Positions 1 through 12,800 of a stretch of DNA of 64,000 nt are shown here, one piece after another. Every line of letters begins with the position of its first letter. Within the stretch, counting starts at the first letter, position 1. The position numbers and the translations under genes were made by a program. The DNA comes from Reticulascus tulasneorum. Lineage: Eukaryota; Ascomycota; Sordariomycetes; Glomerellales; Reticulascaceae. The notes below the pieces were generated by a model. The model saw only the letters and a list, made by a program, of their open reading frames with translations. It did no database searches and had not been told where the DNA came from. The stretch lies in NCBI GenBank assembly GCA_001557505.1, contig LSAX01000006.1:186001-250000 (forward strand), in the 5' to 3' direction.

Positions 1-2207
1 AGCAGCAGAGAGAAGTAAAGGACTTCAAAACCATCTACAACAAGTCGGAAATCGAGGACATCTTGCGATGGGCCCAGGTCGCCATTCTCAACCACAACCA
101 GAACCACGAGCTGTTCATTCCAGGATCTGGTGCCATCGCCCGGCAAGGCGATCTGGCATCAGAAGCGGAATCCACAGCAGCCAAGTTCTCGCCAAACACT
201 GTGGCACTCGAGATCAGAGGACCCGATCTTCCCGATTTGTCATTTTATGACTTGCCTGGGATATTTCGCAACTCCGCCCGGGAAGAAGACGAGTACTTGG
301 TGCAGGTTGTTGAGAATCTGGCGCGAGAATACATCTCACACTCGGGGGCCCTGATCATCTGGGCGGTTCCCATGAACGCTGACCCGGAAACGTCTTCAAC
401 GCTTTCCATCATTCGTAACCTGGGCGCAACGCAGCGAACGATTGGCGTCATGACGAAAGCCGACCTTCTCCCGATCGACAGCAACCACGGTCAGTGGTCG
501 GCCATGCTCCGTGGTGAAAGCCACAAGATCGGTCATGAGTACTTTATTACGTCGCGTCCTACAGACCAGGGACTCGAGGACCAGGCACACTGGGAAGAAT
601 GCTTGTTCAGTGAGGAAGGGCATAGCCAGTGGCCCGCAGGCTTTCGAGAATTTCGAGAGCGCAGCGGCGTCGAACGCCTCAAAGCCTCTCTGTCGGAGAA
701 ACTAGGCAAGGAGTTCGCCAAGAGGTATGCAGCCGAATCATCGTCTCTTTAATTACATTAAGGGAGTACCCTGCTGATATGGACTTATAGCTTGCCTTCA
801 ATCAAACAGAAGGTCATCCACAGGTTGAATCATGTGCAAAACGAGCTGCGGAATTTACCCGAGCTACCCAATAATGTTGAGTTGGAGATCCGAAAGAGTC
901 TTATGCTGTTCTCGGCAATGGTCAAAGAGAAACTTCGTGGCAAAGAGTTCTCATCTGACTACGGCAAACTGTCTGAAGCATTCCGGGACTGCATTCTGCA
1001 CATCAAACCGAAGTTCACTCTAAAGGACCCATCTGACGCTCCTGTACTCGACCTCATTGAATCAGACACTGAGGAAAACCAGAGCAACACGCCCTCGAAC
1101 CGAAAACGGGGTCTGAATGCCCAGACCCCTTCCGCCAAACGTTTTAGGCCCACTGTCAGTGGCGCGTCATTCTCATCTGCCAACGGCGTCAAGGCAGAGG
1201 ACGGAAATAGTCCAACACCACAGACGCCAAACCGACCACCCAGACTGCCTCCTCCGGCCCTGTTGGAGCCCTTTGCGAGGTACCGAACTATTGGCCAGAA
1301 GTTTCGAACGTTGAGACAGATATCGGAGGATATTCGCGCCATGACGAAGGCCGGCATGCCAAACCTCGTGCCAGATGAGGTCTATGAGGACCTGTGTAAA
1401 CAGGCCGTGCAGCCTTGGCACGATCCGACAACCACCTTTCTTCAAGAGACCATGAACCTACTGCACCGAATTGTCAATGCAGCATTAGAACAAGCATTTG
1501 GAACATTAAAGCGACGCCTCATTTTCAAGGAGTCCAAGTCACACATGCAAGGATTCCTCGAGCAATGCCGAAGCATGACATCGGCATTCCTGAACGAGCT
1601 GTATCAGATGGAGACTTTCCAGCTCTTCACCGTGAATCGAGGTGCTTTCGATTACTATGAGAAGACAGAACTTCGGCTTCTGACGCGTTACAGACACGTC
1701 ATGCGTTGGGAGGCGTTCACATGGGACAAGACCGAATTCCCCGACTGGGAAAAAATGACGCCCCAACAGAGGCTCGAAGAAGAAAAACGGCATGCCTCCG
1801 AAACGGCCAAAATGGGACCAGATGTTTTTGATAAGGAACTGAAAGTCGCGGCTTATGTTCGTGGGTACTATAAGTTAGCTGCCTTAAGATATGCCGATAC
1901 TGTCTCGCTGTCCATCACTTCGAGGATGTTTCCCAACATTGTCAGCAAGCTGGACTGCTACCTGGACGAAAAGCTGGGGTTGATGGGGGCGCAGGGCCCT
2001 GCCATGTACCAGCGATTGATGGACGAGGACGATGCTACCGCCAGAAAGAGAGAAAGACTCAAGGGCGAGATGAACAAGTTCGCCAAGGCAATGGAGTCAA
2101 TCCATGACCTCGAGCAACAATCAGGTGCCGTCGCTGTTGATGGTGCAGCTTCGCAGCAGGGAGGTTCTTCGGAATCATTTGATGAGAGTATGGATATAGA
2201 AGTCTGA
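1..2207 (+). CDS. Dynamin-like GTPase, 3' part (5' end outside window)
   Basis: This is the C-terminal part of a dynamin-superfamily GTPase; the gene begins before the window. Reading starts in frame at base 3. The G3 motif DLPG is encoded at 249-260 and the G4 motif TKAD at 453-464, both hallmarks of the dynamin G domain. The P-loop (G1) must lie upstream. An intron at 725-790 (GTATGC donor, TTATAG acceptor, 66 nt) joins the frames through an AGC codon. The second exon encodes a helical stalk-like region with a Ser/Pro-rich disordered insert (about 1080-1250), then a helical C-terminal part that may be the GED. No pleckstrin-homology domain is apparent. It resembles the fungal nuclear/cytoplasmic dynamin-like proteins that often carry such disordered inserts, rather than Vps1 or Dnm1. 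The specific role in membrane remodelling or antiviral-type (Mx-like) function is not determinable. The family call is strong, the subfamily weak. Confidence 0.88.
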
Positions 2208-5200
2208 ATCTGTGGAAACGTTCGCTCTTGTCAGCCCTGACCATTGGCGCAAGATGGATGCTCTTGAACAGCTCCCATACGTCTGTTTCCTACCACGCCA
2301 CGTGGAAGGATCGATTGCAGGATCTGGATTGATGAGCTCGATGTCTTGATTCTGGGGGAAAGGTCTTTGCGAGGCTGTTCTCGTAGACGGATCTGTATGA
2401 CTACGTTATAGACCTAGGGTCTAGTGTGTGTTGGCCAGGCATGGCAGCTGCGTGCCTTGAGCAGATTGCACATGCCATGGATACCGGTTCTCAAGCTGTC
2501 GTTTGGGTACCACCGCTCTTGATGGATCGAGCCGGATGACTCATTGACGAGCTTTGCTTGTAGTGGACGGGGAGAATGTAATTGTCTCTGATGATGAAAT
2601 TTGCTTGAGGAAAGATGGGGATGGAAAAGCCTCTCGTGAATACCATACTTCTTTCTTCATTGTACGAGTATCTAAGGTAGTACACTCTGAGATAGTACAG
2701 AGACAGTTAGCAGAAATGCCTATGAGTGATAAACCGGCCTCGACCCGACTGCTTGGGCAGGGTGCGTCTGGGAAAGCGCGCCGTGATGCCTTTGGTTCCT
2801 GCTTTCTCCATGCCAATTTCCGACCTTCAAATTTCCCCGTGTCACATCGCATCACCATCCGCACGCACAACCACACACAGTACCTAGCACCTGTCCGCAG
2901 TACATCAACCTTATTAGCCGGATGAAAGGCTCCTCCCCAACATGATCCATAGATCTGGAACCGCCAAAAACGTAGCCCTGGGAGTGGTATCGTGGGGCCA
3001 TTGGTACGTATCCACATGTTCCCCATGCATCTCCGCGCTTCATCCTGGTCATCCCCATTAGCTTCTCACGAGACTCTGCTGTCGGTTATTTTGGGTTTGC
3101 CACACAGGCTAGGGACGGTTATTCTCCCTGATGCTGCTGCGGAAACGGGAATGGGGGAGAACCGGGTGCCAGGAAGGCAGAGTATCCATTTGCACTACGG
3201 ATCTGCCCTGGTGTCAACCGGGAACGGAAGAACGACCAGCCAGTTCAACAGACCCTGAGACCCATCTCTATGCCCAGGAAAGACGCTTGGTGAGTATTGG
3301 GCCGAGATGGCGTGACGGGGTAACTGGATATTGAGCGGATATTGACAGCTCTCCACCAATCTCCAGATATCTGCGCCGTTCAAATCGCTTATACGACAGA
3401 CCCTTTCGCGACTCGGTGTCGATCCAATGGCAAAAGGGGAACAAACACAGCCTATCGAGGCCCAGCCCACGAGATCGCCTACCTGATCGGATGCCACGGG
3501 AGCACATCACTGGATTTAGGTCCTTCCACAGGAAAGATGTGGCGATAGCCAGCGGGCTATCCACATTCGGCTTCCCATAGCTGGCTGAATGGATTTTGGG
3601 ACACGAATGAACTGTACAGCCTGCATTCTGCAATTATGAACCCTCGACCCGTCAATATTGGAAAAACTGAAGAAATGCGCCTTGGCAATACTCATCCCGT
3701 CTTAACCGAATGGATCGCTGGTGTCACCCCCAGCCGGGTAGACAACCCCAAGTGTCTTGGCGTTTGTTGCGGCAACCACTCCCAAGCCAGGGCAGACTGC
3801 GCGGCAACGATCGGTTTGCGCTTCACTACTACGTACGAGGTATGTACGCAGAAGTCGTGTATCATATGATGCATACATTGTGGCCCGGCCTCCGCCTGGG
3901 AGCTAGTACGAGACAGGGCCAGAGACCCAGGCCAAGACAATTCATCGCAGTCTAACCCTGACAGTGTTCTAGCCCCAGATCTGGGCTTGGCGGCCAGTCA
4001 GACGTAAACTTCGTCGGCCCTCCTTCCCGGCAAGGCGTTTCTCTAGGAAACCAGAGCTCATGGTTGCCGGTGGTGGCGTTCGCGTTGCATCGGGGGGTGC
4101 ATGATCACGCGTGGTGTGCAGCGGTCTTGCGGCGCAGGGGGTCGATTGGGTCCCCGTGTGGCCCGTGGCAAGCAAAATAATCACGGGCGCGGTGTTCGGG
4201 GATGTGATGACCTGATGAATGGGAGCAGATTCCCTTTCCCTTTCTCTGCACCACTCCGTCTCGCGTTGCGTTTCTTGGAGAGCCTAGTCTGCCCACGCCT
4301 CATGAAACTAGATCAACACGGATCGCGGTCGAGGAGGTGGGTGCCAGCTCTTTGCCCATTGGCAGTCGATTCTGATCCACAGGATCGCTGACTCCACTGC
4401 CCTGACGGTTAATCTTTCTCTGGGGTCTAGAATGTGGAGCACTGTTAATCATGTCACTGTCACTCACATGCTCCAGCCCATCAGGAATTGAGATTGCCTT
4501 TTCGTGCTGACAGCAAGCGGGCTGACTCTGTCAAACCACGTCGGCCACCAGATTGTTCCAGAGCCCAGGGCGGCGAGCGTCAAGGAGCCCACTGTACAAT
4601 ATGGCTCTGCCGCGGTGCAGATATTAGGTTGCATCTTGTCAGCGCGCCAACAACCCGTCCCCAAGATTCCAGTCCACTTCCCCAAATCATATGGTCGCAT
4701 GGCTCCGGATATTGCAGAATATCGCACCCAATATGGCCTCATTAACGGCCGTGGCCAACTTTAGTCTAGGGAGAGGATTAGGCGGTTGAAAGCTGTCTAG
4801 TGGCTTCGCTTATCACTGGTGCGCCCTCACGCTCACATGGCCTGTCGTCCGTCCAACTCATCACCATGGTTGGATGGTACCACACCTTTGTTCCATCTCG
4901 TTTCTTTGACTTTTGTCCACCAACGAAGAGGCCGCGGCATCCTTGTCCCCACGTTTTGGGGCCCCAACTCCCCATCTTACGACAGATCAGACCTTGCTGT
5001 TTTGGGGCCGGGGTGAGGAGGCATGTCAGCTTGCTATTGGCAGGCTAAAAGGGCATTTCTATTTTGCCGGCTTTTTCCAGACGGCCCTTCTTTCTGCAGC
5101 CACATGCACAGTTGGCGAGCGCCATGTCCCCGGACCGTTAACGTTCCTTGCCCCATTCGCAGGCGTTGGCGAACCATGTTCATTTGGTGGATACCACCGC

Positions 5201-6856
5201 CCGCCATAAGCTTTCCTCGGGGCTTGGAGCTCTAAATCGAAATCATCACTTATTCGTCGCTCCGTACTTGCTGATTCATGGTGTCTCACCCCTCGACCGG
5301 ATCAACCACCATCGCCACCCGTGTCCGGGCTCCTCTAGTTTGTTATGGGGGAATGAGGGGGGGTGGGGTGGACTGGGGAAGTTGGAGGTTTGCATCCTGC
5401 TTCTGCTGAAACGTCCAGCGTAGATTACTGGCCACCGCTGCTGCAAACGCACTGTCGCCGCGTTTGACTGTTTTTGGATCCTATTTATACAATACAATCC
5501 TATACTTACCAAGCTGCAGTGCATGTGGCCTTGGCCGCTTAGTCGAACGGGACGACGAACCAATTACCGACTGCTGAGTCCGTTAGGGAAGGGCGGCCAG
5601 CAAGCAAGCTAGGTAGCTCTCCATGTATGTACTGTACATGACAGCAAGGCATGGCAAAAACCTAAGCTTTTTTTGCCATCGTGATTGAGTGAGGCGCCTT
5701 GCCTGCCACAGATTAGTTACCCTGTCGGCCTTGCCATCATCCACCAACCCCCAACCCCCCGCAGGATGAACCGACGGACCGGATGTGCCTGTGCTAGGCG
5801 CCTATTCGATGCTAGGCGATTTCGTCGAGTCAATGAGCAGTGCTACAGTACTTCGCACCTACCGTTGTCTCGTGGCATCCAACCCGAGATGGACACGGAA
5901 CGAAATGCAAATGCGAAGGTGGTTGTTGGGACACGCGATGTATCGGCTTTGATTAATTCTCTCTCCGCACTAGTCTGGGCAATTCTTGGTTCAGGCTCTC
6001 TCGACCTTGATCCCGGCTCCCCTTATCACGCAGGCATGAAAAAGCCTGGGAAAAACTGGGAAAGGCCCGCCAGGACCAGTCGCTAGGGGGGCGAATTAAG
6101 ACGGCCAGCCAGCCGGGTTCTGTCGTGTGGAGAATTGGGCACTTCCCCATTGCAACGCAATCGCGAGCCGTGGATGAGCTGGTTTGCTGGGTACAGTACG
6201 TACGTAGTAGTAGAAGGAATCCAAGCGCGACGTCCCGGACCTGGAATGATACCTACAGAACCAGCTCTGTCTGCGCCGCATCCGCTTCTCCGCCTGTGCC
6301 ACGCCCAGACCTGGACCGTTCGCTCGCCAAAGATCTGCCAATTTTGCAAATCCCCTGCACCACCACCACCACCCTGCATCCTGAGATGGACCTCCCCTCC
6401 ACACACCACGCTTTAAGCGACACGAGGAGCTAGATCCAATCTGTGGGCAATAGGCCCTCTTCTTCCATTATTATCCGCATCCCGCAAGTTGTGCCGTCGG
6501 TGCCAAACCCCGGTTCACCTCCCCCGCTCTTTTTCCCAGAGAGTCCTCTCTCCATTGCCCCATGTGGCCGACCAGGCTGGCTCCGGGGGGTGGGCTGCAC
6601 ATCAGCACCCCAAAAAATAAAAGCTTCCCAACTCAGGGTCAGCAGTCACTCACCTCCGAGGGCCAAGGATTCGCATATAAGTGATAAAGCCAGAGTCCCC
6701 CCTCCCCTTTCGTGATCCCTTCTTCTCTTCTCTCCTCATCCGCGAGTCGGTCAATCACCATTCCCTGTCTCTCTCTTCCAGACCCTTCGGTTCTTCCCCA
6801 CCCAATCGCTCTTAGAAAGAGTTGCACAGGAAGTAACACACGCACCACCCGTCAAG
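2208..6856. other. Gene-free intergenic region upstream of sugar transporter
   Basis: No reading frame here resembles a protein family, and the longest ORFs on both strands have composition typical of chance frames. The stretch holds pyrimidine-rich tracts, a G-rich cluster at 5347-5378 and TACGTAC-type short palindromes near 6194. The last few hundred bases are the probable promoter and leader of the transporter at 6857. Confidence 0.6.
6676..6781 (+). promoter_or_regulatory. Probable core promoter and CT-rich leader of the sugar transporter
   Basis: A TATAAG element at 6676-6681 is followed by a long C/T-rich tract (about 6700-6780). That is the usual arrangement at strongly expressed filamentous-fungal promoters, where transcription starts just after the CT block. 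The start codon at 6857 lies about 175 bases downstream, in a good context (GTCAAGATGG). Assignment is by position and composition only. Confidence 0.45.
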
Positions 6857-8589
6857 ATGGCGACCAAGCACACCATTCAGCATGAGGTCGAGGACAACAT
6901 CGAGATCGCGCGAGCTGAGGCTCCGCGATTCGAGAAGGTCTCTTGGACCAAGGAGCCCCATCTGCGAAAGCTCTACTTCTCAACCATCTTCCTCATGGTT
7001 GCCTCTGCCACCACCGGTTACGATGGTATGCTTGTCAACACATCCCAGCAGATCCAGCTGTGGAAGGATTACTTCGGCGAGAACGTCAAGGACGCCAACA
7101 AGCTCGGAATCCTCATCAACATGTTCAACATTGGTTCCATCCTTTCGTTCTTCATCACCCCATACGTGGCTGATAACTACGGCCGAAGAATCGCCATCAT
7201 GATTGGTTGCGTCTTCATGGTTCTCGGTGGTTGCTTGACTGCCTTCACCAACGGATACGGAAGTAAGTAGATCTGATGTCTTCTCTTTTGGCAGATGGCA
7301 GCGAATTCTAACGGGATTGCCTAGTGTACATTGGTGGTCGATTCATCCTCGGTTTCGGCAACTCTCTCGCTCAGATGTCTTCTCCCCTGTTGCTCACTGA
7401 GATCTGCCATCCCCAGCACCGTGGTCCCGTCACCGCCATCTACAACTGCTTGTGGAACTTGGGTGCGCTCCTCGTTTCTTGCATCGGTTGGGGTACCGCC
7501 CAGATCAACAATGACTGGTCGTGGCGATCCATCACCTTCATCCAGATTGTCCCATCCGTCATCCAGCTCATCGGTATCTGGTGGATCCCAGAATCCCCCC
7601 GATTCCTCGTCAACAAGGACCGATCTGAGGAGGCACTGGCTGTTCTCGCCAAGCACCACGGTGGAGGCAACGCCAACAACGCCACTGTCCAGTTCGAATA
7701 CCGAGAGATCAAGGAGACCATCAACATGGAGAAGAACGCCTCCAAGAGCACCACCTACATGGACTTCTTCCGAACCAAGGGTAACCGATGGCGATTGGCC
7801 ATTATCATCTCCCTCGGTATCATCTCCCAGTACTCCGGTAACGCTCTTTTCTCCAACTACATGGATGCCATCTACGAAGGTGCCGGTATTCACAACCAGA
7901 ACCAGAAGCTTGGTATCTCCACCGGCAAGACCATCCTCGATCTGTCCATCTCTATCGGTGCTGCCTTGACCGTCGACAAGTTCGGTCGCCGACCTCTCTT
8001 CCTCGTTGCCATCTCTGGTATGGTCGCCTCTTTCGTCCTCTGGACCATCACCGGTGCCATCTACGAGAACTCCGGCTCCACCAACAAGAGCTCCGGTTAT
8101 GCCCAGCTCGTCTTCATCTGGATCTTCGGTATCTTCTACGATATTGGTTTCTCCGGTCTGCTCGTTGCCTACGCTCTTGAGGTCCTCCCCTTCCATCTCC
8201 GTGCCAAGGGTATGATGATCATGAACATCACCGTCCAAGCCATCCTGGCCATCGGCAAGTATGTTACTCCCCCCAATCTCTTCGTGAATCCGGACAGAGA
8301 ACTAACCCGGCCCAATAGTCAAACCAACAAGCTTGCATGGGACAACTTCCCCAACCACTGGAACTTCATGTTGTTCTACACCCTGTGGGACTTCGTGGAG
8401 CTTGTCTTCGTCTACTTCTTCTACGTCGAGACCAAGGGCCCAACCCTCGAGGAGATTGCCCGCATCTTCGACGGCGACGCGGCGGTTGCCCACATCGATC
8501 TCGAGCAGGTCGAGAAGGAGATCCACGCCACCGAGCACGACGAGGATATCAACACGCGGAACATGCACAGCGAGAAGACCGCTGTCTAA
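6857..8589 (+). CDS. MFS sugar transporter (hexose/lactose permease-like)
   Basis: A plasma-membrane sugar:H+ symporter of the major facilitator sugar-porter family, 536 residues after removing introns 7263-7324 and 8259-8318 (both GT-AG; the second has an ACTAAC branch site). Family signatures are visible in order: the GYDGML motif in TM1, NYGRR in the loop after TM2, GGRFILGFG in TM4, PESPRFL before the central cytoplasmic loop, DKFGRRPL in the second-half loop, and VETKGPTLEEIA after TM12. Twelve membrane segments and a charged cytosolic C-terminus fit the usual 500-560 residue length. Arg codons are strongly biased to CGA and third positions are C-rich, which suggests high expression. The gene is closest in style to fungal lactose-permease/LAC12-like or pentose/hexose carriers, but the substrate cannot be read from the sequence. 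The ATG at 6857 is the first in frame and gives a complete N-terminus. Confidence 0.93.
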
Positions 8590-9837
8590 GCGTCTCTCGT
8601 CTCATCTTCTGGAAAAGAAAATACTTCTATGTTGATTATTCTATTTAGTACTTTTGGTGCTGTGCTGTCCACATGACGATAGTGGTGTGACGGAAGTAAT
8701 ACGAGCGCGACGTTGGTCGGCTGTGGTGGATAATGATACCAGAGGCTTGCAACACGTCGCTCCCCTTCCGGGAGTGTCGCTAGCTTGTCTTACGCCTTCG
8801 CTTTAGTGTAGCTTTTCAACTTTAGGCAGTGGCTTCTACGAGCTGCTAGCTTCAATTGATCTGTTACCTTTACAATTCCTTCGCTGTGCTTCAGAACCTT
8901 GTGATCCCCCTTTTTCTTTTGACACGTGCAAATTTCTTCGCCTTGCCCAGCGGCGGTGGAGCCTTCGTCTTTTTGCCCCACGATTCTAAACGGCAAGCTG
9001 CGGAGAAAGGCTGTAAGAGGTGGAATTCCTTATTTCAGCTCCGTCAGCTTTTCCGGGCCTTCTGCCGGTGCCAATGACAGTTGTGGCTTGAGGTTTCAAG
9101 GGAAAGGGAGCGACGGGCCGCCTCTCCGACACGACTCCCCAGAGTTGCCCAGGGGAGTGACAGGGAGTACGAAAGCCACAACGTTCAGAACACGAACCCC
9201 CCTGAGCCAACGGTAAAGCTAACGCGTTAGGGTGCACGTCAGATCACGATGCCTCTACTGCTTTTCGTCTAGCTCTGTGGTCTTTACCTCCTGTCAGGCT
9301 TCAGATGAGGATTGTGTGTCGCGATAAGCTTTATGGGCTGATTTCTCCGTTTGGGTTTCGTTTCCGGACCCGCTGTCCGGAAAGTGGACTGCAGTTGGGC
9401 AAATGTGTGATCACGGGTCTACTGTAAAACAGCCGCAATCCACTTATTTAGCAAAACGACCAGAGCTCGACGAGCTGCAGCAGAGATCCTGGATTATCGA
9501 TATCGACGAATGCTGGTGGACACTACGGGTGTGCGATTCCGCCAGCCGGCCAGCTTATCTACCAGTTCTCACAGACTCTCTCCACTACAAGGCGCGAAAT
9601 TATCAGGTTTAGCACACTACTCCATTCCGTGAAACAGGACGTGGATATCGCTTCAAGATATCCCAAGCTGCAGTTGTCCTGCCCAACGTCATCAGCTGCC
9701 GTTGACAGGCCAGATTCCATTGTATGGTTACTTGTTTCGTGGATAACAAGGCTAACGGGCAGCCATGTACTGCATAATAGATTCTTTTTGGTGATAATAA
9801 CGATACCTGGCAGATATTCTGAATACCCGGACAGCGA
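8590..9837. other. Intergenic region between convergent transporter and MON2 genes
   Basis: No coding potential recognised. It contains the 3' ends of two convergent genes, a 12-bp perfect palindrome at 9219-9230 and a perfect 9-bp inverted repeat at 9361-9383, described separately. Confidence 0.6.
9361..9383. repeat. Perfect 9-bp inverted repeat (hairpin or regulator site)
   Basis: The arms TTTCCGGAC (9361-9369) and GTCCGGAAA (9375-9383) are exact reverse complements separated by five bases. The site lies between convergent genes, about 770 bp past the transporter stop and 450 bp past the MON2 stop. It could fold as a hairpin, or bind a dimeric Zn2Cys6 protein through its CGG/CCG triplets; neither is shown. 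Confidence 0.6.
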
Positions 9838-12800
9838 TCAGACCCCAAACTCCCCACCGACAACCTCCATGGCCTCCGTCAAAAGAGTCAAGATACCTTC
9901 ATCACCAGAGGTGCCTGCCACCTGTATTGCACCAACGATCAATGGGTACACTCGCAGAAGATGCTTCCTCGTATCACTGTCTACGTTGGGCGTGTCGGGA
10001 ATCGCCTCAGACTCCGATTTCAGATCCACCAGTTGTCGCAATATTCGAACAAGCTCCCTTCGTTGCGAGATGGGCTGAGGCATGTATCCTCGCAAAGGCT
10101 GATCTGCAATATACGCCCGAATTGTGAGAGCTGTGCGTAGGATAAGAAACGGCGCCGCAGTGCGAGCTATTCTAACGTGCAGTGATTGTGGTGCTTCCGA
10201 GAATTGCGCATGAGTAGACTGAGGAAGCGGCACTTTCGGTGTTGGTGGCTGGACAACGATGGTGGGACTTTTGCCATCGTGGGCCGCGACCAGAGAGAAG
10301 AGCTCATCGAGGCAGACGTAGCTCATCTTGTCACGTTTGGTTGGTGGGGGGTCTATAGTCCTGCCATTTCGTTTCCTGTACAACGCATTCAGGCCCGATC
10401 CATCACTACTACTGTTGCCATAGATGAGCTTTGCTTCTGGTGTTGATGGCATATGGATAATGGATGTTCGAAAAAGGCTTTCGGCGTACGCCTTTCGTGT
10501 CTTGTCGAGGACAATCTCTGCGCCGAGAGAAGGGACGATAAGCTCCCTAAGTTTGGAGAAGGACGCTATATCAAAAGCCTGGTCGTCCGTAATGTTAGTA
10601 TCAGCTGGCGCCGTGGTACAATCTGCACTGATGATCCCATCTGCAACATCGGCAATCATCTGCCAAATGCTCTGCACAGTTGCCCGCGGGACATCAAGCC
10701 GTCGAAGCTGAGGTAATGTAGGCTCCAGAATCGACAGAATGGTAGTGGTTGCTAGTCGCCAGGGCTGGGTGGTTTTCGTTACAATTGGAAAGCTGTACTT
10801 CAGCACAATTGGTTTAGACAATGCTGAAAGCGCGGCTGAGAAGGCTTCACTAGCATAGATATCCACATCGGATGCGTGGCTGAGTATCAGAGTCTGCAGG
10901 ATCGTCATGCTTGTCTTGGACATAGCGACGTAAGTTCGCTTCTGTGAAGATGTGTTTGTCTTTGCCGTCTCCTCGTTGAAAGAAAGCATAACAAACTCGG
11001 CTACCTGAGCGATCATCGCAGATGGTACCCCCGCCAAATCGGTCCTAACCATCTTGATCGCTTCAAGTACTTGACTTTGAAGTGGAGTAACATACTCTAT
11101 GTCGTTCACATATGCACCAATCGAGGCTTGCTGTAGTGTTTGCCGAAGCAGCGTGAGCATCCGCTGTACTTGATCGACTACCAAGTCCTGTTGAATGTGG
11201 CGATAGACGTCATGAAGTGCTGCTACGTAGGCAATCAGGCAATTTTGGTTATCAGCCTGTCTTGTATCCCCAAGATTGGCAGTTGGAACTCCGCGAGACC
11301 AGAGATCCCAGGCCATGTCAACTGTATGCTTGTCGAATATGTCTTTCTCCGTATGCTCATGTTGGGTAAGAATCTTTCCTAGTGCTTTGAAGGTGGCAGT
11401 GTTGATGCTCAGCTCCTCGAAGTCAAGCAATGTCTTGAAATGGCCGAGCAGCCCCTGCCATAAGGGATTGAAGGAGGCATGCGTTGAAAGAACGTCCAGA
11501 TAGGAGGCAAGAAGTTCAGATATACCATTGAGTACCACCACTGCAGTTTCGTTCCATTCCTTACGATCACCACCACTAGGTTGGTCGACGGAAGTGGATC
11601 GCAGCTCATCCTCAATCGAGGTCAGAAGTTTGAAGACAACAGAATCAACGCAGATGGACCACGCTTCCGGGCTCAGCTTCTCTCCATACGCGTCAAATAT
11701 ACGCAGCAGGGTTTGAATAGCACCTGAATTGTTAGTTTGAGCTTTGACAATATGGCGGGATACGCAAATACTCACTATTTCTGAGTTCTAATCGCTCATC
11801 GGCGGTAACGTTAGTTAGTCTTAATAATAGCAGCATCCACAGAGCAGCATCTGAAGCACTGTGATCCGGATCTGCTGCCATGTCGGCTAAAGTAGACGCA
11901 TTGGTTCCTTGCATTAGATCCGCGGTAATAGCAAGTGATTTGTTCTTTCCAGATAAGAAGTCGGATAGCACCCAGAAGAAGGTGACGGTCTATGGTCAAT
12001 TAGCATAGAACCATATTCGTAAGGCTTACAACCTCACCGTCAGCGCAATGTTCAGGTCATCATCCTGAGAGCAGAATTTGTAAAGAGTATCAACCAGGAT
12101 GAGGAAGCAAGAGTTCGGCAGTGCAGCAAGAAAGTCAGAGCAGATGAGCTGAAGGGAGTTGAACGATGACCTAATAAGTTTGGCAGACCGTGTCATCAAG
12201 GCTGAGGCATGTGGTTGGGATCCTTTCCGATCTGCTGGGGTAAACTTCTTGCTGATGAAGATTGTTCCAATAATCTCAAAAGCAATCTCCCAGCCACTCA
12301 AGAGAGTCTCCCCGCAGTTCTCTAGAATATTCTTAAGTCCCTCGAGGATAACTTTGTGAATATCGACGTCAGTTGCGTGATTTGCTACGGACGTCTCGCG
12401 ATCCTCCTGCTGCAAGGGAAGTAGAGCATCCCGAAATGCTTCCAGAAGACGTAGCTGCACCTTTCCACGTTGCTCGTCCTCTAGGGTCGCCGCGACATTT
12501 GCGGAGTCTTGTACAAGCCTGACGAGGATATCCGCAGCCCGAAGTCTGACGGAGGCATTCATTGCCGATGAGTTCAGGGTTCGGATAAGCTCCGAGGTCA
12601 AAGAAGTCCATCCTGATATTTCCGGTGGATATGAAAGTAATCTGTCAATATTGATGGTCGCAATGTCACCCAGCTTGGCAAGTGCAAACTGGTCTTCCTG
12701 ATTCGGGCCGGCATTTGCGGCAGTCGAGATGCTAAGCATTCGGCGATGCTGGCCTGCTGGTGTTTTGAGTGATGCGGTACTCGTAGCTGGTGACTGTGGT

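Noticed and set aside
7321..8238. Long open frame on the minus strand (305 codons)
   Set aside because: It is antisense to the sugar transporter exon; the Asp/Gly/Val-rich product is what strongly C-ending codons give in reverse.
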